Assembly: GCA_964482535.1 (NCBI GenBank)
Contig: CAYZXU010000018.1
Span: 1-30,143 of the forward strand
Reading direction: 5' to 3'
Origin: CAYZXU01 sp964482535
GTDB taxonomy: Bacteria > Desulfobacterota > Desulfobacteria > Desulfobacterales > BuS5
Length of the DNA: 30,143 nt
Positions within the stretch are counted from its first letter, which is position 1, and each line of letters opens with the position of its first letter. A program made the translations under genes and the position numbers. Below, one piece after another: positions 1 through 8,870 of the stretch. Under the pieces are notes generated by a model. The model was not told the origin of the DNA, made no database searches, and worked only from the letters and a program-made list of their open reading frames with translations.

Positions 1-1902
1 CATGTCAGACGCATACAGATCAGAGAAACTATAATGTCCCATCTGGAAAAAGAGCGGTTAATGTTTAAAAAAGGAATAAAGGTTTTATCACTTTTTTTTA
101 TTGATGAAGTTGCAAAATACCGGGTTTATGATGAAAACAATAATCAGATAAACGGTGAATATGCTGAAATTTTTGAAGAGGAATATCAAAAAGCAACTGC
201 ACAACAAAGCCTTTTTAATGCAGAGTATAATAAATATCTCAACAGTCATCCAGCCAAAGAGCTTCATAAAGGGTATTTCTCAATAGACAAAAAAGGCAAA
301 TTAGTTGATTCTATTAAAAAAACAAAATCAGAAAAGCAGGATAGTACAGATGTCAGTGCTTATGATCTGATTATGAAAAATAAGGAGCAGTTATTAAGTT
401 TCCATGAGCCCACTCGTTTTATCTTCTCACATTCCGCCCTGCGTGAAGGCTGGGATAATCCCAATGTTTTTCAGATATGCACATTAAAACACAGCCAGTC
501 CACCATGAGCAAAAGACAAGAGATTGGTAGAGGTTTAAGGATTTGTGTAAACAGCGCTGGTGAGCGAATGGATGCCTCTGTTCTGGATAATGAATTCTTT
601 AATCTAAACACCTTAACCGTTGTGGCAAGTGAATCTTATGATAGTTTTGCAAAAGAGCTGCAAAAGGAAATTGTAGAATCACTTTCCGACCGGCCGACCA
701 TATTAACAACGGATATTTTAACAGGCATGGTTCTTACAAATAATAAGGGAGAGGAATTTACTTTTAATAATCAATCGGCAATGGATCTAATTTTTAAGTT
801 TAGGGAAAAAGCTTATGTTGATGGTGATTATAAAATTACGGATAAGCTGATTGAGGATATCAAAAACGATAAAGTCGAAGTGCCCAAAGGGCTTGCCCCT
901 TTCAAAGCGAGTGTTTGTGAACTCATGCAAAAAATTCATTCCACTGCCAACTTTACAGCCAGCAATAATGAAAAGGTTGATAATATCCACGAAGCTATTC
1001 TAAAACCCAACGATAATTTTGCCAAAAAAGAGTTCCAGGACTTATGGAATAAAATAGAAGTCAAAACCGTTTATGAAGTTAATTTTGATAGCGATGAATT
1101 AATCAAAAAAAGTGTTTCAGCCATAGACAGCAATTTGTCTGTTAAGAAAGTGATCGTTAATATTACAGAAGGAGAGCAGAAAGACACCACAGATGAAGCG
1201 AGTTTGAAAGCCGGCACCAGTATGAAAAAGCTGAAAAATGTAACAGAAAAAGCCGATTCTTTATTGGGTGCATTAAAATATGATCTAATCGCTGAAATTG
1301 CAAAAGAGACCAGGCTTACCAGAAAAACCATTGTAAATATTTTGCAGAGATTACGCCCGAATACGTTTTATAGTTTCAGGGCAAACCCGGAAAGTTTTAT
1401 AAAAGAAGTTTCCAGAATAATAAACAATGAAAAAGCAGCGACCTTAATCAATAATATTATCTATTCCAAAACAGATAAAACATATAGTGATGAAATTTTT
1501 ACGGTTAATAATTTTAAAGGCTCTTTAAGTGAGAATATTTTAAAAGTCAAAAAACATATTTATGACTATTTGAAAACAGATTCTAAAATAGAGCGTGCTT
1601 TTGCTAAAGATTTAGAGAGCGGGGAAGTCCTGCTTTATGCTAAATTACCCAATGGTTTTAAAATACCGACACCTGTTGGAAATTATAACCCCGACTGGGC
1701 AATTGTATTTGATACCGATAAATTTAAGTATATTTATTTTATTGCTGAAACAAAAGGCAGCATGGAAAGCTTACAACTAAGAGAGATTGAAAAGAGAAAG
1801 ATAAATTATGCCAAAAAACATTTTGAGGCTTTGGGGCATGCCAACATAAAATATGATGTTATTACCACCTATCAGGATTTAAAAGATAAGGTGATGCAGT
1901 AA
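1..1902 (+). CDS. res: Type III restriction endonuclease subunit Res (3' part, 5' end outside window)
   Basis: Restriction and ATP-dependent translocation subunit of a type III restriction-modification system; in the family it works with a Mod methyltransferase, not visible here. The reading frame is open back to base 1 (the codons before the ATG at 34 read HVRRIQIRETI), so that ATG is an internal methionine. Counting from it, residues 134-175 carry SF2 helicase motifs V and VI (SALREGWDNPNVFQ, then QEIGRGLR). The C-terminus has the PD-(D/E)xK endonuclease signature: P553-D554, then E572-x-K574 in AETKG. Motif I (Walker A) and motif II would lie upstream of the window. The frame is intact to its stop. 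It lies 134 bp from the 3' end of a tRNA-Arg gene, which suggests an accessory insertion. Family call is secure. Confidence 0.93.
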   Translation, partial: HVRRIQIRETIMSHLEKERLMFKKGIKVLSLFFIDEVAKYRVYDENNNQINGEYAEIFEEEYQKATAQQSLFNAEYNKYLNSHPAKELHKGYFSIDKKGKLVDSIKKTKSEKQDSTDVSAYDLIMKNKEQLLSFHEPTRFIFSHSALREGWDNPNVFQICTLKHSQSTMSKRQEIGRGLRICVNSAGERMDASVLDNEFFNLNTLTVVASESYDSFAKELQKEIVESLSDRPTILTTDILTGMVLTNNKGEEFTFNNQSAMDLIFKFREKAYVDGDYKITDKLIEDIKNDKVEVPKGLAPFKASVCELMQKIHSTANFTASNNEKVDNIHEAILKPNDNFAKKEFQDLWNKIEVKTVYEVNFDSDELIKKSVSAIDSNLSVKKVIVNITEGEQKDTTDEASLKAGTSMKKLKNVTEKADSLLGALKYDLIAEIAKETRLTRKTIVNILQRLRPNTFYSFRANPESFIKEVSRIINNEKAATLINNIIYSKTDKTYSDEIFTVNNFKGSLSENILKVKKHIYDYLKTDSKIERAFAKDLESGEVLLYAKLPNGFKIPTPVGNYNPDWAIVFDTDKFKYIYFIAETKGSMESLQLREIEKRKINYAKKHFEALGHANIKYDVITTYQDLKDKVMQ

Positions 1903-2036
1903 TCTTCAGAATTGATCTTTGTCCATCTATGATGGATGAATTAAAAACATGGAAAACAGGTTGCCTTTATAACAAACTTGAGTTAATTTTTTCAAATCAG
2001 GAGGCAAAGCAGCAGCATAACGACAAAAGGGGTTAT

Positions 2037-2113
<77 letters not shown>

Positions 2114-2198
2114 ACAAAAAAAGAAGACATAACATATTGCTGGCTTATTGTCCATAAATTTTATATGATAAAAGAAATTTTAATTGTGGAATTTTAAT

Positions 2199-3131
2199 AT
2201 GGCTAAAATTATCAAAAAAAAAGAAAAGAAAAATAAAGCTCTTGTTAAATCCACTTCCAGGGATGTCGTTAAATTTGATCCTCTTCAAAAATATTTATCT
2301 GAGGTGGGCAGATATAACCTTATAACAAGGGAGCAGGAAATAGAGCTTGGGATTAAAATTCAGGAAAAAGACGATCCTGAAGCAGCCTACATGCTTGCTA
2401 CAGCCAATCTAAGGCTGGTTGTCAAGATAGCCCTGGATTTTCAAAAAATATGGATGCAAAACCTTCTGGATTTAATACAGGAAGGAAATGTAGGGCTTAT
2501 GCATGCTGTTAAGAAGTTTAATCCATACAAGAATGTAAAATTTTCATATTACGCTTCATTCTGGATAAAGGCTTATATCCTTAAATTTATAATGGATAAT
2601 TGGCGGCTTGTGAAAATAGGCACCACCCAGGCTCAGCGAAAACTTTTTTTTAAACTGAAAAAAGAAAAACAGAAACTTATTGAGGAAGGGTTTGACCCCC
2701 AGCCTAAACTTCTTTCAAAGAGATTAGGGGCATCTGAGCGTGAAATAATCGATATGGATCAGCGTCTTGACGGATGGGATGTCTCCCTTGACGCTCCTGT
2801 AAAAAACGATTCGGATACGGAAAGGATTGATTTTTTAGGTACTGATCAGGAATCTATTGAAGAGGTTGTGGCAAAAAAAGAGGTCCGCGCCATTATTCGT
2901 AATAAAGTTGATAAATTTAGAAAATCAATGACTCCAAGGGAAAAAGAGATATTCGATCAGCGTATATACTCTGAAACCCCTGTTACACTTCAGGAGATTG
3001 GAACCCGTCACGGTATTTCAAGAGAACGTGTCCGACAGGTTGAAAATAGTATTATAAAAAAAATGAGAACTTTTTTTATAAATGAGATTTCTGATTTTTC
3101 TTCTTATTCCAACAAAGACTCATCCATTTAG
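2199..3131 (+). CDS. rpoH: RNA polymerase sigma-32 type factor (heat-shock sigma)
   Basis: Sigma-70 family factor of about 310 aa. From the ATG at 2199, region 1.2/2.1 begins near residue 27 (DPLQKYLSEVGRYNLIT). Region 2 spans about 65-137 and includes DLIQEGNVGLMHAVKKF and an FSYYASFWIKAYI core-binding/-10 recognition helix. The RpoH box is present as QRKLFFKLKKEKQK (146-159), which separates RpoH from RpoD or RpoS paralogues. Region 4 (about 245-300) ends in a helix-turn-helix, LQEIGTRHGISRERVRQVE. A TTG 15 bp upstream (2184) is in frame, but the ATG sits 8 bases after GTGGA and gives a normal RpoH start. It is expected to direct transcription of chaperone and protease genes. The basic N-terminus (about 15 residues, Lys-rich) is unremarkable for deltaproteobacterial members. 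The downstream lipoprotein gene starts 50 bp later. Confidence 0.88.
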   Translation: MAKIIKKKEKKNKALVKSTSRDVVKFDPLQKYLSEVGRYNLITREQEIELGIKIQEKDDPEAAYMLATANLRLVVKIALDFQKIWMQNLLDLIQEGNVGLMHAVKKFNPYKNVKFSYYASFWIKAYILKFIMDNWRLVKIGTTQAQRKLFFKLKKEKQKLIEEGFDPQPKLLSKRLGASEREIIDMDQRLDGWDVSLDAPVKNDSDTERIDFLGTDQESIEEVVAKKEVRAIIRNKVDKFRKSMTPREKEIFDQRIYSETPVTLQEIGTRHGISRERVRQVENSIIKKMRTFFINEISDFSSYSNKDSSI

Positions 3132-3181
3132 CGCTGCTTTGCTTTTTTACTTAAAAAAGGAAAATTACACCTGATATCAGC

Positions 3182-4924
3182 ATGAAATATAATCTTATAA
3201 AATCATTGATTCTTGTTTTAATACTATCTTTTTCAGGATGTATTTATAATAAAAGTATTGTGTTAAAAAAAGATAAGGCTCTTAAAGAAGATAAACCTGT
3301 TGTTTATGCCCATGTTTGTGCCTGGAAGGATAGCAGCAGATATTATGATTTTATAGAAGCCCATATAAGCATGAATAATGGTGATATAGACAAAGCTATT
3401 TTTTTTATTAAAAAGGCTGTGGGCAAAGATCCTTTGTCATTATACCTGCAAAGAGAACTTGCAATATTGTATGCAATTCAGAGAGACATGTATAATGCAT
3501 TAAGCGTTGTGGAAAAAATTCTTGAAAAGGACCCTGATGATCTTGAAGCCCTTAAAATATACGCAAGGATAAAACAGCACTTTAAAGATATTGATAAAGC
3601 AAAAAAGGCTTATTTAAAAGTCCTTGAAATTGATCCCGGGCAGGAGAATATCTATACGATTCTGGGCGGACTTTATATGGAAGAAAAAGACTTTGCCGGT
3701 GCATTTAAAATATATGAAAAGTTTGTCCATAATTTTCCGGATTCATATATCGGCCATTTTTTTCTTGGAAAAATCCATGCTCTTCAAGGCAACTTTAAAG
3801 AAGCTGAAAAGGAATTCCTGTTAACTTTGGATATAGAGCCCAAGCTTGAAGAACCAAGGTTTGAACTCATAAAATTATACAAAAAAAGAGGGACTAAAAA
3901 GGGCACGGAAAAAAAAATAATTGGTCTTTATAATGAAATCTTAAAAAATGATAAGGATAATTTTCCGGCATCACTGGAACTTGGGCTTTTATATTATAAA
4001 AAAGGCGAAAAGGAAAAATCCGAGAAAATATTTAAGGAGCTTGGAGAAAAAAACACTTATAATGAAGGCGTGTCCAGAATAGTAGTAACGCATTATATTG
4101 ACAAAAAAAAATTTGATGATGCAGTTATTATTATTACAGGGATGCTGAAGACTCTGCCTGACAGCTCTTTTCTTCATTATCTTGCCGGAATTGCATATGA
4201 CGGGGAAAAAAATAATGCAAAAGCAGTTGAGCATTTAAAAAAGGTGCAGCCTGGCACCAAACTTTATACTAACGCAATAATTCATATATGCTTTTTATAT
4301 AATAAAGATAACAGGGTAAAAGAAGCAATTGCCTTGTTAAAGGAGGCCTTAAAAAATGACCCTGATAATAATGAGTTCATGATTCGTCTTGGAATACTGT
4401 ACAGTGAAACAGAAGAATATGAGAAAGCGGTTGCAATTATTAAAAAAGGTCTGGAGATAGATCCTGATAACCTTGATATGCATTTTCGTTTAGGTATTTT
4501 TTATGATGAAATGGGGCAAAAAGAGGCATCAGTAACACAGATGGAAAAGGTGCTCAGCCTTGACCCTGAAAACTCCGGGGCATTAAATTATCTTGGCTAT
4601 ACTTATGCTGATATGGGGAAAAAACTTGACAGGGCAGAAGAGCTTATTAAAAAAGCTTTGGAGATCAAACCTGATGACGGCTATATTATAGACAGCCTTG
4701 GATGGGTATATTTTAAAAAAGGTCTCTACGTGGAATCTTTAAATTTTCTACAAAGGGCAGTTGAACTGGTTCCTGATGATCCAATAATACTGGAACACTT
4801 GGGAGACCTGTATATGAAGATTAATGATAAAGAAACGGCCATGGAGTTTTACCGCAGATCTTTAAAAAAGAGAAAAAAAGATAAAGATGAATTTCAAAAA
4901 AAAATAGATGGGCTTAAAGAGTAA
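3182..4924 (+). CDS. Lipoprotein with many TPR repeats
   Basis: 580 aa. The N-terminus is a type II signal peptide (KSLILVLILSFSGC) with lipobox cysteine C20. Serine at +2 or +3 is absent, so outer-membrane sorting is plausible. The rest, from about residue 45 to 575, is a near-continuous array of 34-residue tetratricopeptide repeats. Examples are NPEN/DPDN-type ends of helix B followed by ALxxLGxLY starts, as in DPENSGALNYLGYTYADMG and PDDGYIIDSLGWVYFKKGLY. TPR arrays act as protein-protein scaffolds; no catalytic motif is visible. The next gene, 66 bp on, encodes a LolB-like lipoprotein. The pair may work together in outer-membrane lipoprotein or polysaccharide handling (inference). The ribosome site is weak, AAAGGAAAA about 20 bases upstream, so the start is somewhat uncertain, though the signal peptide supports it. 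Confidence 0.85.
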   Translation: MKYNLIKSLILVLILSFSGCIYNKSIVLKKDKALKEDKPVVYAHVCAWKDSSRYYDFIEAHISMNNGDIDKAIFFIKKAVGKDPLSLYLQRELAILYAIQRDMYNALSVVEKILEKDPDDLEALKIYARIKQHFKDIDKAKKAYLKVLEIDPGQENIYTILGGLYMEEKDFAGAFKIYEKFVHNFPDSYIGHFFLGKIHALQGNFKEAEKEFLLTLDIEPKLEEPRFELIKLYKKRGTKKGTEKKIIGLYNEILKNDKDNFPASLELGLLYYKKGEKEKSEKIFKELGEKNTYNEGVSRIVVTHYIDKKKFDDAVIIITGMLKTLPDSSFLHYLAGIAYDGEKNNAKAVEHLKKVQPGTKLYTNAIIHICFLYNKDNRVKEAIALLKEALKNDPDNNEFMIRLGILYSETEEYEKAVAIIKKGLEIDPDNLDMHFRLGIFYDEMGQKEASVTQMEKVLSLDPENSGALNYLGYTYADMGKKLDRAEELIKKALEIKPDDGYIIDSLGWVYFKKGLYVESLNFLQRAVELVPDDPIILEHLGDLYMKINDKETAMEFYRRSLKKRKKDKDEFQKKIDGLKE

Positions 4925-4990
4925 AGTTCAATCTGTTTTAAACTGTTATGGGAGCTGGAGCTTCCAACGCAATTTCAATCCATATTTTTC

Positions 4991-5785
4991 ATGAAAATTT
5001 CTATTTTGATAAAAAACACTGTTTTTTTTCTGCTTATAATATTTATCCCGGCATTCTCCCTTTTCTCCTGCACTGGATTAAAAAAAACTTACATAAAATC
5101 TGATAATTTTGATATAAAAGAGTCGGAAAACCTGATGAAGGTCGTGAAAGGAAAAAACTCGGATCTGAAAACTTTTAAGGGCACAGGCAAAATAAAATTA
5201 TACAAAGATGGGTCTATGCAGAGCGCGCGCGTTGCATGGGCAGGCACAAATCATGGGAAGCTTCGCATGGAAGTGCTGTCAATCACGGGGCAGCCTGCAA
5301 TAAGCATTGCAACTGACGGCAAATGGTTATATTTGATTTTGCATGCAGAAAATCGTTATTACAAAAAAAAAAATTCAGATGCCGGACTGAAAAAAATAAT
5401 TTCAATACCTGTAAAATTAGATGACCTGTTATTCTTTTTGTCAGGACGCGTGCCGATTTACAAGCACAGCATTATAAAGGTGGATAAAAATAAAGATACC
5501 GGTTTTGTTATTGTTTTAAAAAAAAAATGGAGAGGCATTGTTGAAAAAATATACATGGATTCAAATAAAACCGATGTTTATAAGGTCGAATTATTTAATG
5601 GTACAGGAAATTTTTTATACAGAGTTCACCTGGAAAATATGAAAAAAATCGGCAATTATTTAATTCCTGAAAAGATTGAAATCTCAAATGATGATGCTGT
5701 GTTCCAGCTCGTTATAGATAAATCATGGGTTGATTGCCATGTTTCATCTTCAATTTTTGTTTTGAATCCTCCGGATATTGAATAA
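4991..5785 (+). CDS. LolB-like / DUF4292-type outer-membrane lipoprotein
   Basis: 264 aa. It has a signal peptide with a hydrophobic core at residues 11-22 and a lipobox LFSC, lipidated at C27. The mature part begins with a region of the type LKTFKGTGKIKLYKDGSMQSARVAW, followed by KLRMEVLSITGQPAISIATDGKWLYLI. This alternation of beta strands is typical of the LolA/LolB-fold superfamily and DUF4292 proteins. A hydrophobic strand-rich middle (KLDDLLFFLSGRVP) and C-terminal strands follow. LolB receives lipoproteins from LolA and inserts them into the outer membrane; whether this protein does so is inference from fold and lipidation only. It follows the TPR lipoprotein gene by 66 bp and precedes the radical SAM gene by 37 bp. 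No clear Shine-Dalgarno lies before the ATG. Confidence 0.72.
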   Translation: MKISILIKNTVFFLLIIFIPAFSLFSCTGLKKTYIKSDNFDIKESENLMKVVKGKNSDLKTFKGTGKIKLYKDGSMQSARVAWAGTNHGKLRMEVLSITGQPAISIATDGKWLYLILHAENRYYKKKNSDAGLKKIISIPVKLDDLLFFLSGRVPIYKHSIIKVDKNKDTGFVIVLKKKWRGIVEKIYMDSNKTDVYKVELFNGTGNFLYRVHLENMKKIGNYLIPEKIEISNDDAVFQLVIDKSWVDCHVSSSIFVLNPPDIE

Positions 5786-5822
5786 CAGGTTAAAAATTTA
5801 TCAAAGTTAAGGAGAAGTATTA

Positions 5823-6692
5823 ATGCATTATGAAGGAAATATGATCAGACCTCCAAGTGAGGCAAACAGTATTCTGCTTCAGGCTACTGTGGGATGCTCA
5901 CACAACAAATGCACTTTTTGCAGCGCATATAAGGGCGAACGATTTAAAATTAAGCCCGATTCTATAATAATGGAGGATATCGCCTTTGCCGCAACTTATT
6001 GCAAACGACAGCGCAGGCTTTTTATTTGTGATGGAGATGCTCTTATTATTCCCCAGAAAAGACTTTTAAAGTTTTTAAAGGCTATAGAGAAACAGCTTCC
6101 ATGGGTTAACAGAATCGGGCTTTATGCAAATGCCAAGAGTATTAAATTAAAAACCCTTGATGAGTTAAAAGAGCTTAAAAAACACGGTCTTACAATTGCA
6201 TATATGGGGCTTGAGTCAGGTGACGATATAACCTTGAAAGATGTAACCAAGGGCGTATATTCACAAACCATGATAGAGATGGGGAAAAAAATCAGGAAGG
6301 CCGGCGTAAAACTGTCTATCACTGTTCTTTTGGGCCTTGCCGGCAGGGAGCGTTCAAAAATTCATGCTAAAAAAACAGGCCAGGTACTTTCAGAGATTGA
6401 CCCTGAATATGTTGGCGCTCTTAGCCTCATGCTTGTGCCTGGAACTCCATTATATAACGATTATAAGGCAGGTAAATTTACTCTTATAGAGCCTGATGAA
6501 ATGCTGAAAGAACTTAGAACCATGATTTCTGAAACAAATTTGACACGGGGCCTTTTTCATGCGAATCATGCTTCAAATTATCTGCCGATTAAAGCAAGGC
6601 TGCCCAAAGACAGAGATAAAACTTTGAGCCTTATTGATAAAGCCCTTGAAGGCAAAGTGGCGCTGAGACCTGAATGGTTAAGAGGACTTTAG
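5823..6692 (+). CDS. Radical SAM domain protein
   Basis: 289 aa with a good ribosome site (AAGGAG, 9 bases before ATG). The Fe-S cluster motif sits near the N-terminus as C25-SHNK-C30-TF-C33, in the context ATVGCSHNKCTFCSAYK. The first two cysteines are therefore four residues apart, not three, which is a recognised variant in this uncharacterised family. A SAM-binding segment (RRLFICDGDALIIP, about 60-73) and GLESGDDITLKDVTKG (about 135-150, glycine-rich strand plus K) match the Elp3/MiaB/NifB-like TIM barrel. There is no second cysteine cluster, TRAM or B12 domain, so methylthiotransferase or B12-radical SAM function is not supported. Substrate unknown. It seems to share a transcript with the two lipoprotein genes upstream. 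Confidence 0.85.
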   Translation: MHYEGNMIRPPSEANSILLQATVGCSHNKCTFCSAYKGERFKIKPDSIIMEDIAFAATYCKRQRRLFICDGDALIIPQKRLLKFLKAIEKQLPWVNRIGLYANAKSIKLKTLDELKELKKHGLTIAYMGLESGDDITLKDVTKGVYSQTMIEMGKKIRKAGVKLSITVLLGLAGRERSKIHAKKTGQVLSEIDPEYVGALSLMLVPGTPLYNDYKAGKFTLIEPDEMLKELRTMISETNLTRGLFHANHASNYLPIKARLPKDRDKTLSLIDKALEGKVALRPEWLRGL

Positions 6693-6706
6693 GGTTCGCT
6701 CAAAAA
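6689..6706. repeat. Copy 1 of an 18-bp dispersed motif
   Basis: On the minus strand this reads TTTTTGAGCGAACCCTAA and begins inside the stop codon region of the radical SAM gene. A 17/18 match lies at 18537-18554 on the plus strand. Both copies sit at gene-flanking positions. Function is unknown; a third copy was not found by eye. Confidence 0.5.
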
Positions 6707-6788
6707 AAATTGCTATTTTCGGTGGTCTCCTGATAAATATTTGTAAATTTGTAAATTTGAGGAACTCATTATTAAAGGAAAAATTATT

Positions 6789-8810
6789 ATGAATGCAAGT
6801 TCACCTGACAATCAGGCAGCAATTGATGAAATCTGTATAAATACAATCCGCACACTTTCCATGGATGCAGTGCAAAAGGCAAATTCCGGACACCCCGGCG
6901 CACCCATGGGGCTTGCACCTGCAGCATATACTCTATGGACGCGTATCCTGAAACATAATCCGAAAAACCCGGACTGGCCTGACAGAGATCGGTTTGTCAT
7001 GTCCGGCGGTCATGCATCTGCTCTGCTTTACAGCCTTCTTCATCTCACGGGATATAATTTAAGTCTGGATGATCTAAAAAATTTTAGACAGTGGAAGAGT
7101 AAAACCCCTGGGCATCCTGAATACGGGGTGACTATGGGAGTTGAAACCACCACGGGTCCCCTTGGGCAGGGCTTTTCAAATGCCGTGGGCATGGCAATGG
7201 CAGAGCGTCATCTTGCTGCCCGTTTTAACCGGTCAGGACATGATATTATCGATCACTATACATATGTCATGTGCGGTGACGGTGATATGATGGAAGGAAT
7301 TACTTCCGAGGCAGCCTCATTTGCCGGTCACCTCGGACTTTCCAGGCTGATTTGCATATATGATGACAACAAAATTTCAATAGAGGGGAAAACAGATATT
7401 ACTTTCACCGAAGATGTCGCCCTTAGATTCAAAGCCTATAACTGGCAGGTGCTAATTGTGGAAGACGGCAACGATACCGACGCTGTTTTTCAGGCTCTTG
7501 AAGCAGCAAAAGCAGAGACAAAAAAGCCTTCTATTATTTTGCTTAGAACGCATATAGGTTTTGGCAGCCCGCATAAACAGGATTCTCCTGATGCTCACGG
7601 AGCGCCTCTCGGAGAAGAAGAGATAAAATTAACAAAGAAAAATCTTAACTGGCCTGAAGATGTTTCATTTCTGGTTCCTGAGGAAGCAAAAAATCAGTTT
7701 AAAAAATGTTTGGAAAAGGGACAGGAAGGTGAAGCATTATGGAAGGAAAAATTTAAATCATATACAAAAGAACATACTAAACTGGCGAATAAATGGATTG
7801 ATGCAATAAGCGGCTTTCTTGCTGAAGACTGGGACAGGGATATCCCTGATTTTTTGCCTTCGGACGGCCCCATTGCCACACGCGGGGCTTCAGGCAAGGT
7901 GTTAAACGCAATTGCTTCAAGCGTGCCTACACTCATGGGAGGTTCTGCGGATCTTGCGCCTTCCAATAAAACATTTCTCGACTGTTCCCATGAGTTTCAA
8001 AAAGGGAGTTACGACGGCAGAAATATACGGTTTGGTGTCAGGGAGCATGCAATGGGAGGAGTAATGTCAGGCATGTTTCTACACAGCGGCATAAGACCAT
8101 ATGGCGGCACCTTTCTTGTTTTTGCCGATTATATGAGGCCTTCCATCCGGGCTGCAAGCCTGATGAACCTTCCCATTATCTATGTGTTCACACATGACAG
8201 TGTTGCAGTAGGGGAAGACGGTCCAACACATCAGCCCGTTGAACAGATAGCTTCACTTAGAATAATTCCGGGTCTCACGGTTATAAGACCGGCAGATGCT
8301 TCTGATACAAAAGAAGCATGGCTCAAGGCAGTTAAAACAATGGATGGTCCTGTGGCTCTTATTTTGAGCAGGCAAAAACTTGATGTGTTAGACAGAAAGC
8401 TGTATGCACCTGCCGAGGGTCTTGTTAATGGCGCTTATATACTTAAAGATTCAAAAGGCAAGCCCGACCTAATACTGATTGCAACAGGTGCCGAGGTGCA
8501 TATTACACTTGAAGCCGAAAAGATTTTAACTGAAAAAGGTTACTCGGTGAGAGTTGTAAATATGCCAAGCTGGGAATTATATGAAAAAACTACCAGAAAA
8601 TATAAAGAAAGTGTGCTGCCGGCTGATGTAAAAAATCGTATAGCGGTTGAAGCCGGCATAACCGCAGGATGGGAACGTTTTGTGGGTGACAGGGGCGCAG
8701 TTATAGGAATAAACCGTTTCGGCGCTTCAGCTCCAGGCGCTGAAGTCTTGAAAAAATTTGGATTTACTCCTGACGTTATTGTTAATAAAGCACTTGAGCT
8801 GTTAAAGTAA
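6789..8810 (+). CDS. tkt: Transketolase
   Basis: 673 aa, the usual length of bacterial transketolases, with ribosome site AAAGGA 10 bases before the ATG. It transfers two-carbon ketol units between sugar phosphates in the pentose-phosphate pathway, using thiamine diphosphate. Visible hallmarks are the N-terminal SGHPGAPMG (33-41), GPLGQG, the ThDP/Mg2+ motif GDGDMMEG followed by an acidic-Asn end (YDDNKIS), and HGAPLGEEE. The second domain has SADLAPSNKT, then FGVREHAMGG with catalytic E419, then HDSVAVGEDGPTHQPVEQ. The C-terminal domain ends in AGWERFVGDRGAVIGINRFGASAPG. No domain is missing. It stands 96 bp from the upstream gene and 60 bp from the downstream one. In an anaerobe it would supply erythrose-4-phosphate and ribose-5-phosphate. 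Confidence 0.97.
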   Translation: MNASSPDNQAAIDEICINTIRTLSMDAVQKANSGHPGAPMGLAPAAYTLWTRILKHNPKNPDWPDRDRFVMSGGHASALLYSLLHLTGYNLSLDDLKNFRQWKSKTPGHPEYGVTMGVETTTGPLGQGFSNAVGMAMAERHLAARFNRSGHDIIDHYTYVMCGDGDMMEGITSEAASFAGHLGLSRLICIYDDNKISIEGKTDITFTEDVALRFKAYNWQVLIVEDGNDTDAVFQALEAAKAETKKPSIILLRTHIGFGSPHKQDSPDAHGAPLGEEEIKLTKKNLNWPEDVSFLVPEEAKNQFKKCLEKGQEGEALWKEKFKSYTKEHTKLANKWIDAISGFLAEDWDRDIPDFLPSDGPIATRGASGKVLNAIASSVPTLMGGSADLAPSNKTFLDCSHEFQKGSYDGRNIRFGVREHAMGGVMSGMFLHSGIRPYGGTFLVFADYMRPSIRAASLMNLPIIYVFTHDSVAVGEDGPTHQPVEQIASLRIIPGLTVIRPADASDTKEAWLKAVKTMDGPVALILSRQKLDVLDRKLYAPAEGLVNGAYILKDSKGKPDLILIATGAEVHITLEAEKILTEKGYSVRVVNMPSWELYEKTTRKYKESVLPADVKNRIAVEAGITAGWERFVGDRGAVIGINRFGASAPGAEVLKKFGFTPDVIVNKALELLK

Positions 8811-8870
8811 AAAATTGAGGGAAAGGGAAAATTCTGTAAAGGTTTCTCTTAAGCGAGGAAACGTTAGATC

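Noticed and set aside
34..1902. Restriction gene as a truncated 622-aa protein starting at 34
   Set aside because: The frame is open to base 1 and the upstream codons match the family helicase region, so the gene is cut by the window edge, not by mutation.
6740..6759. TTTGTAAA tandem repeat
   Set aside because: Only two and a half units in AT-rich DNA; not distinguishable from chance.
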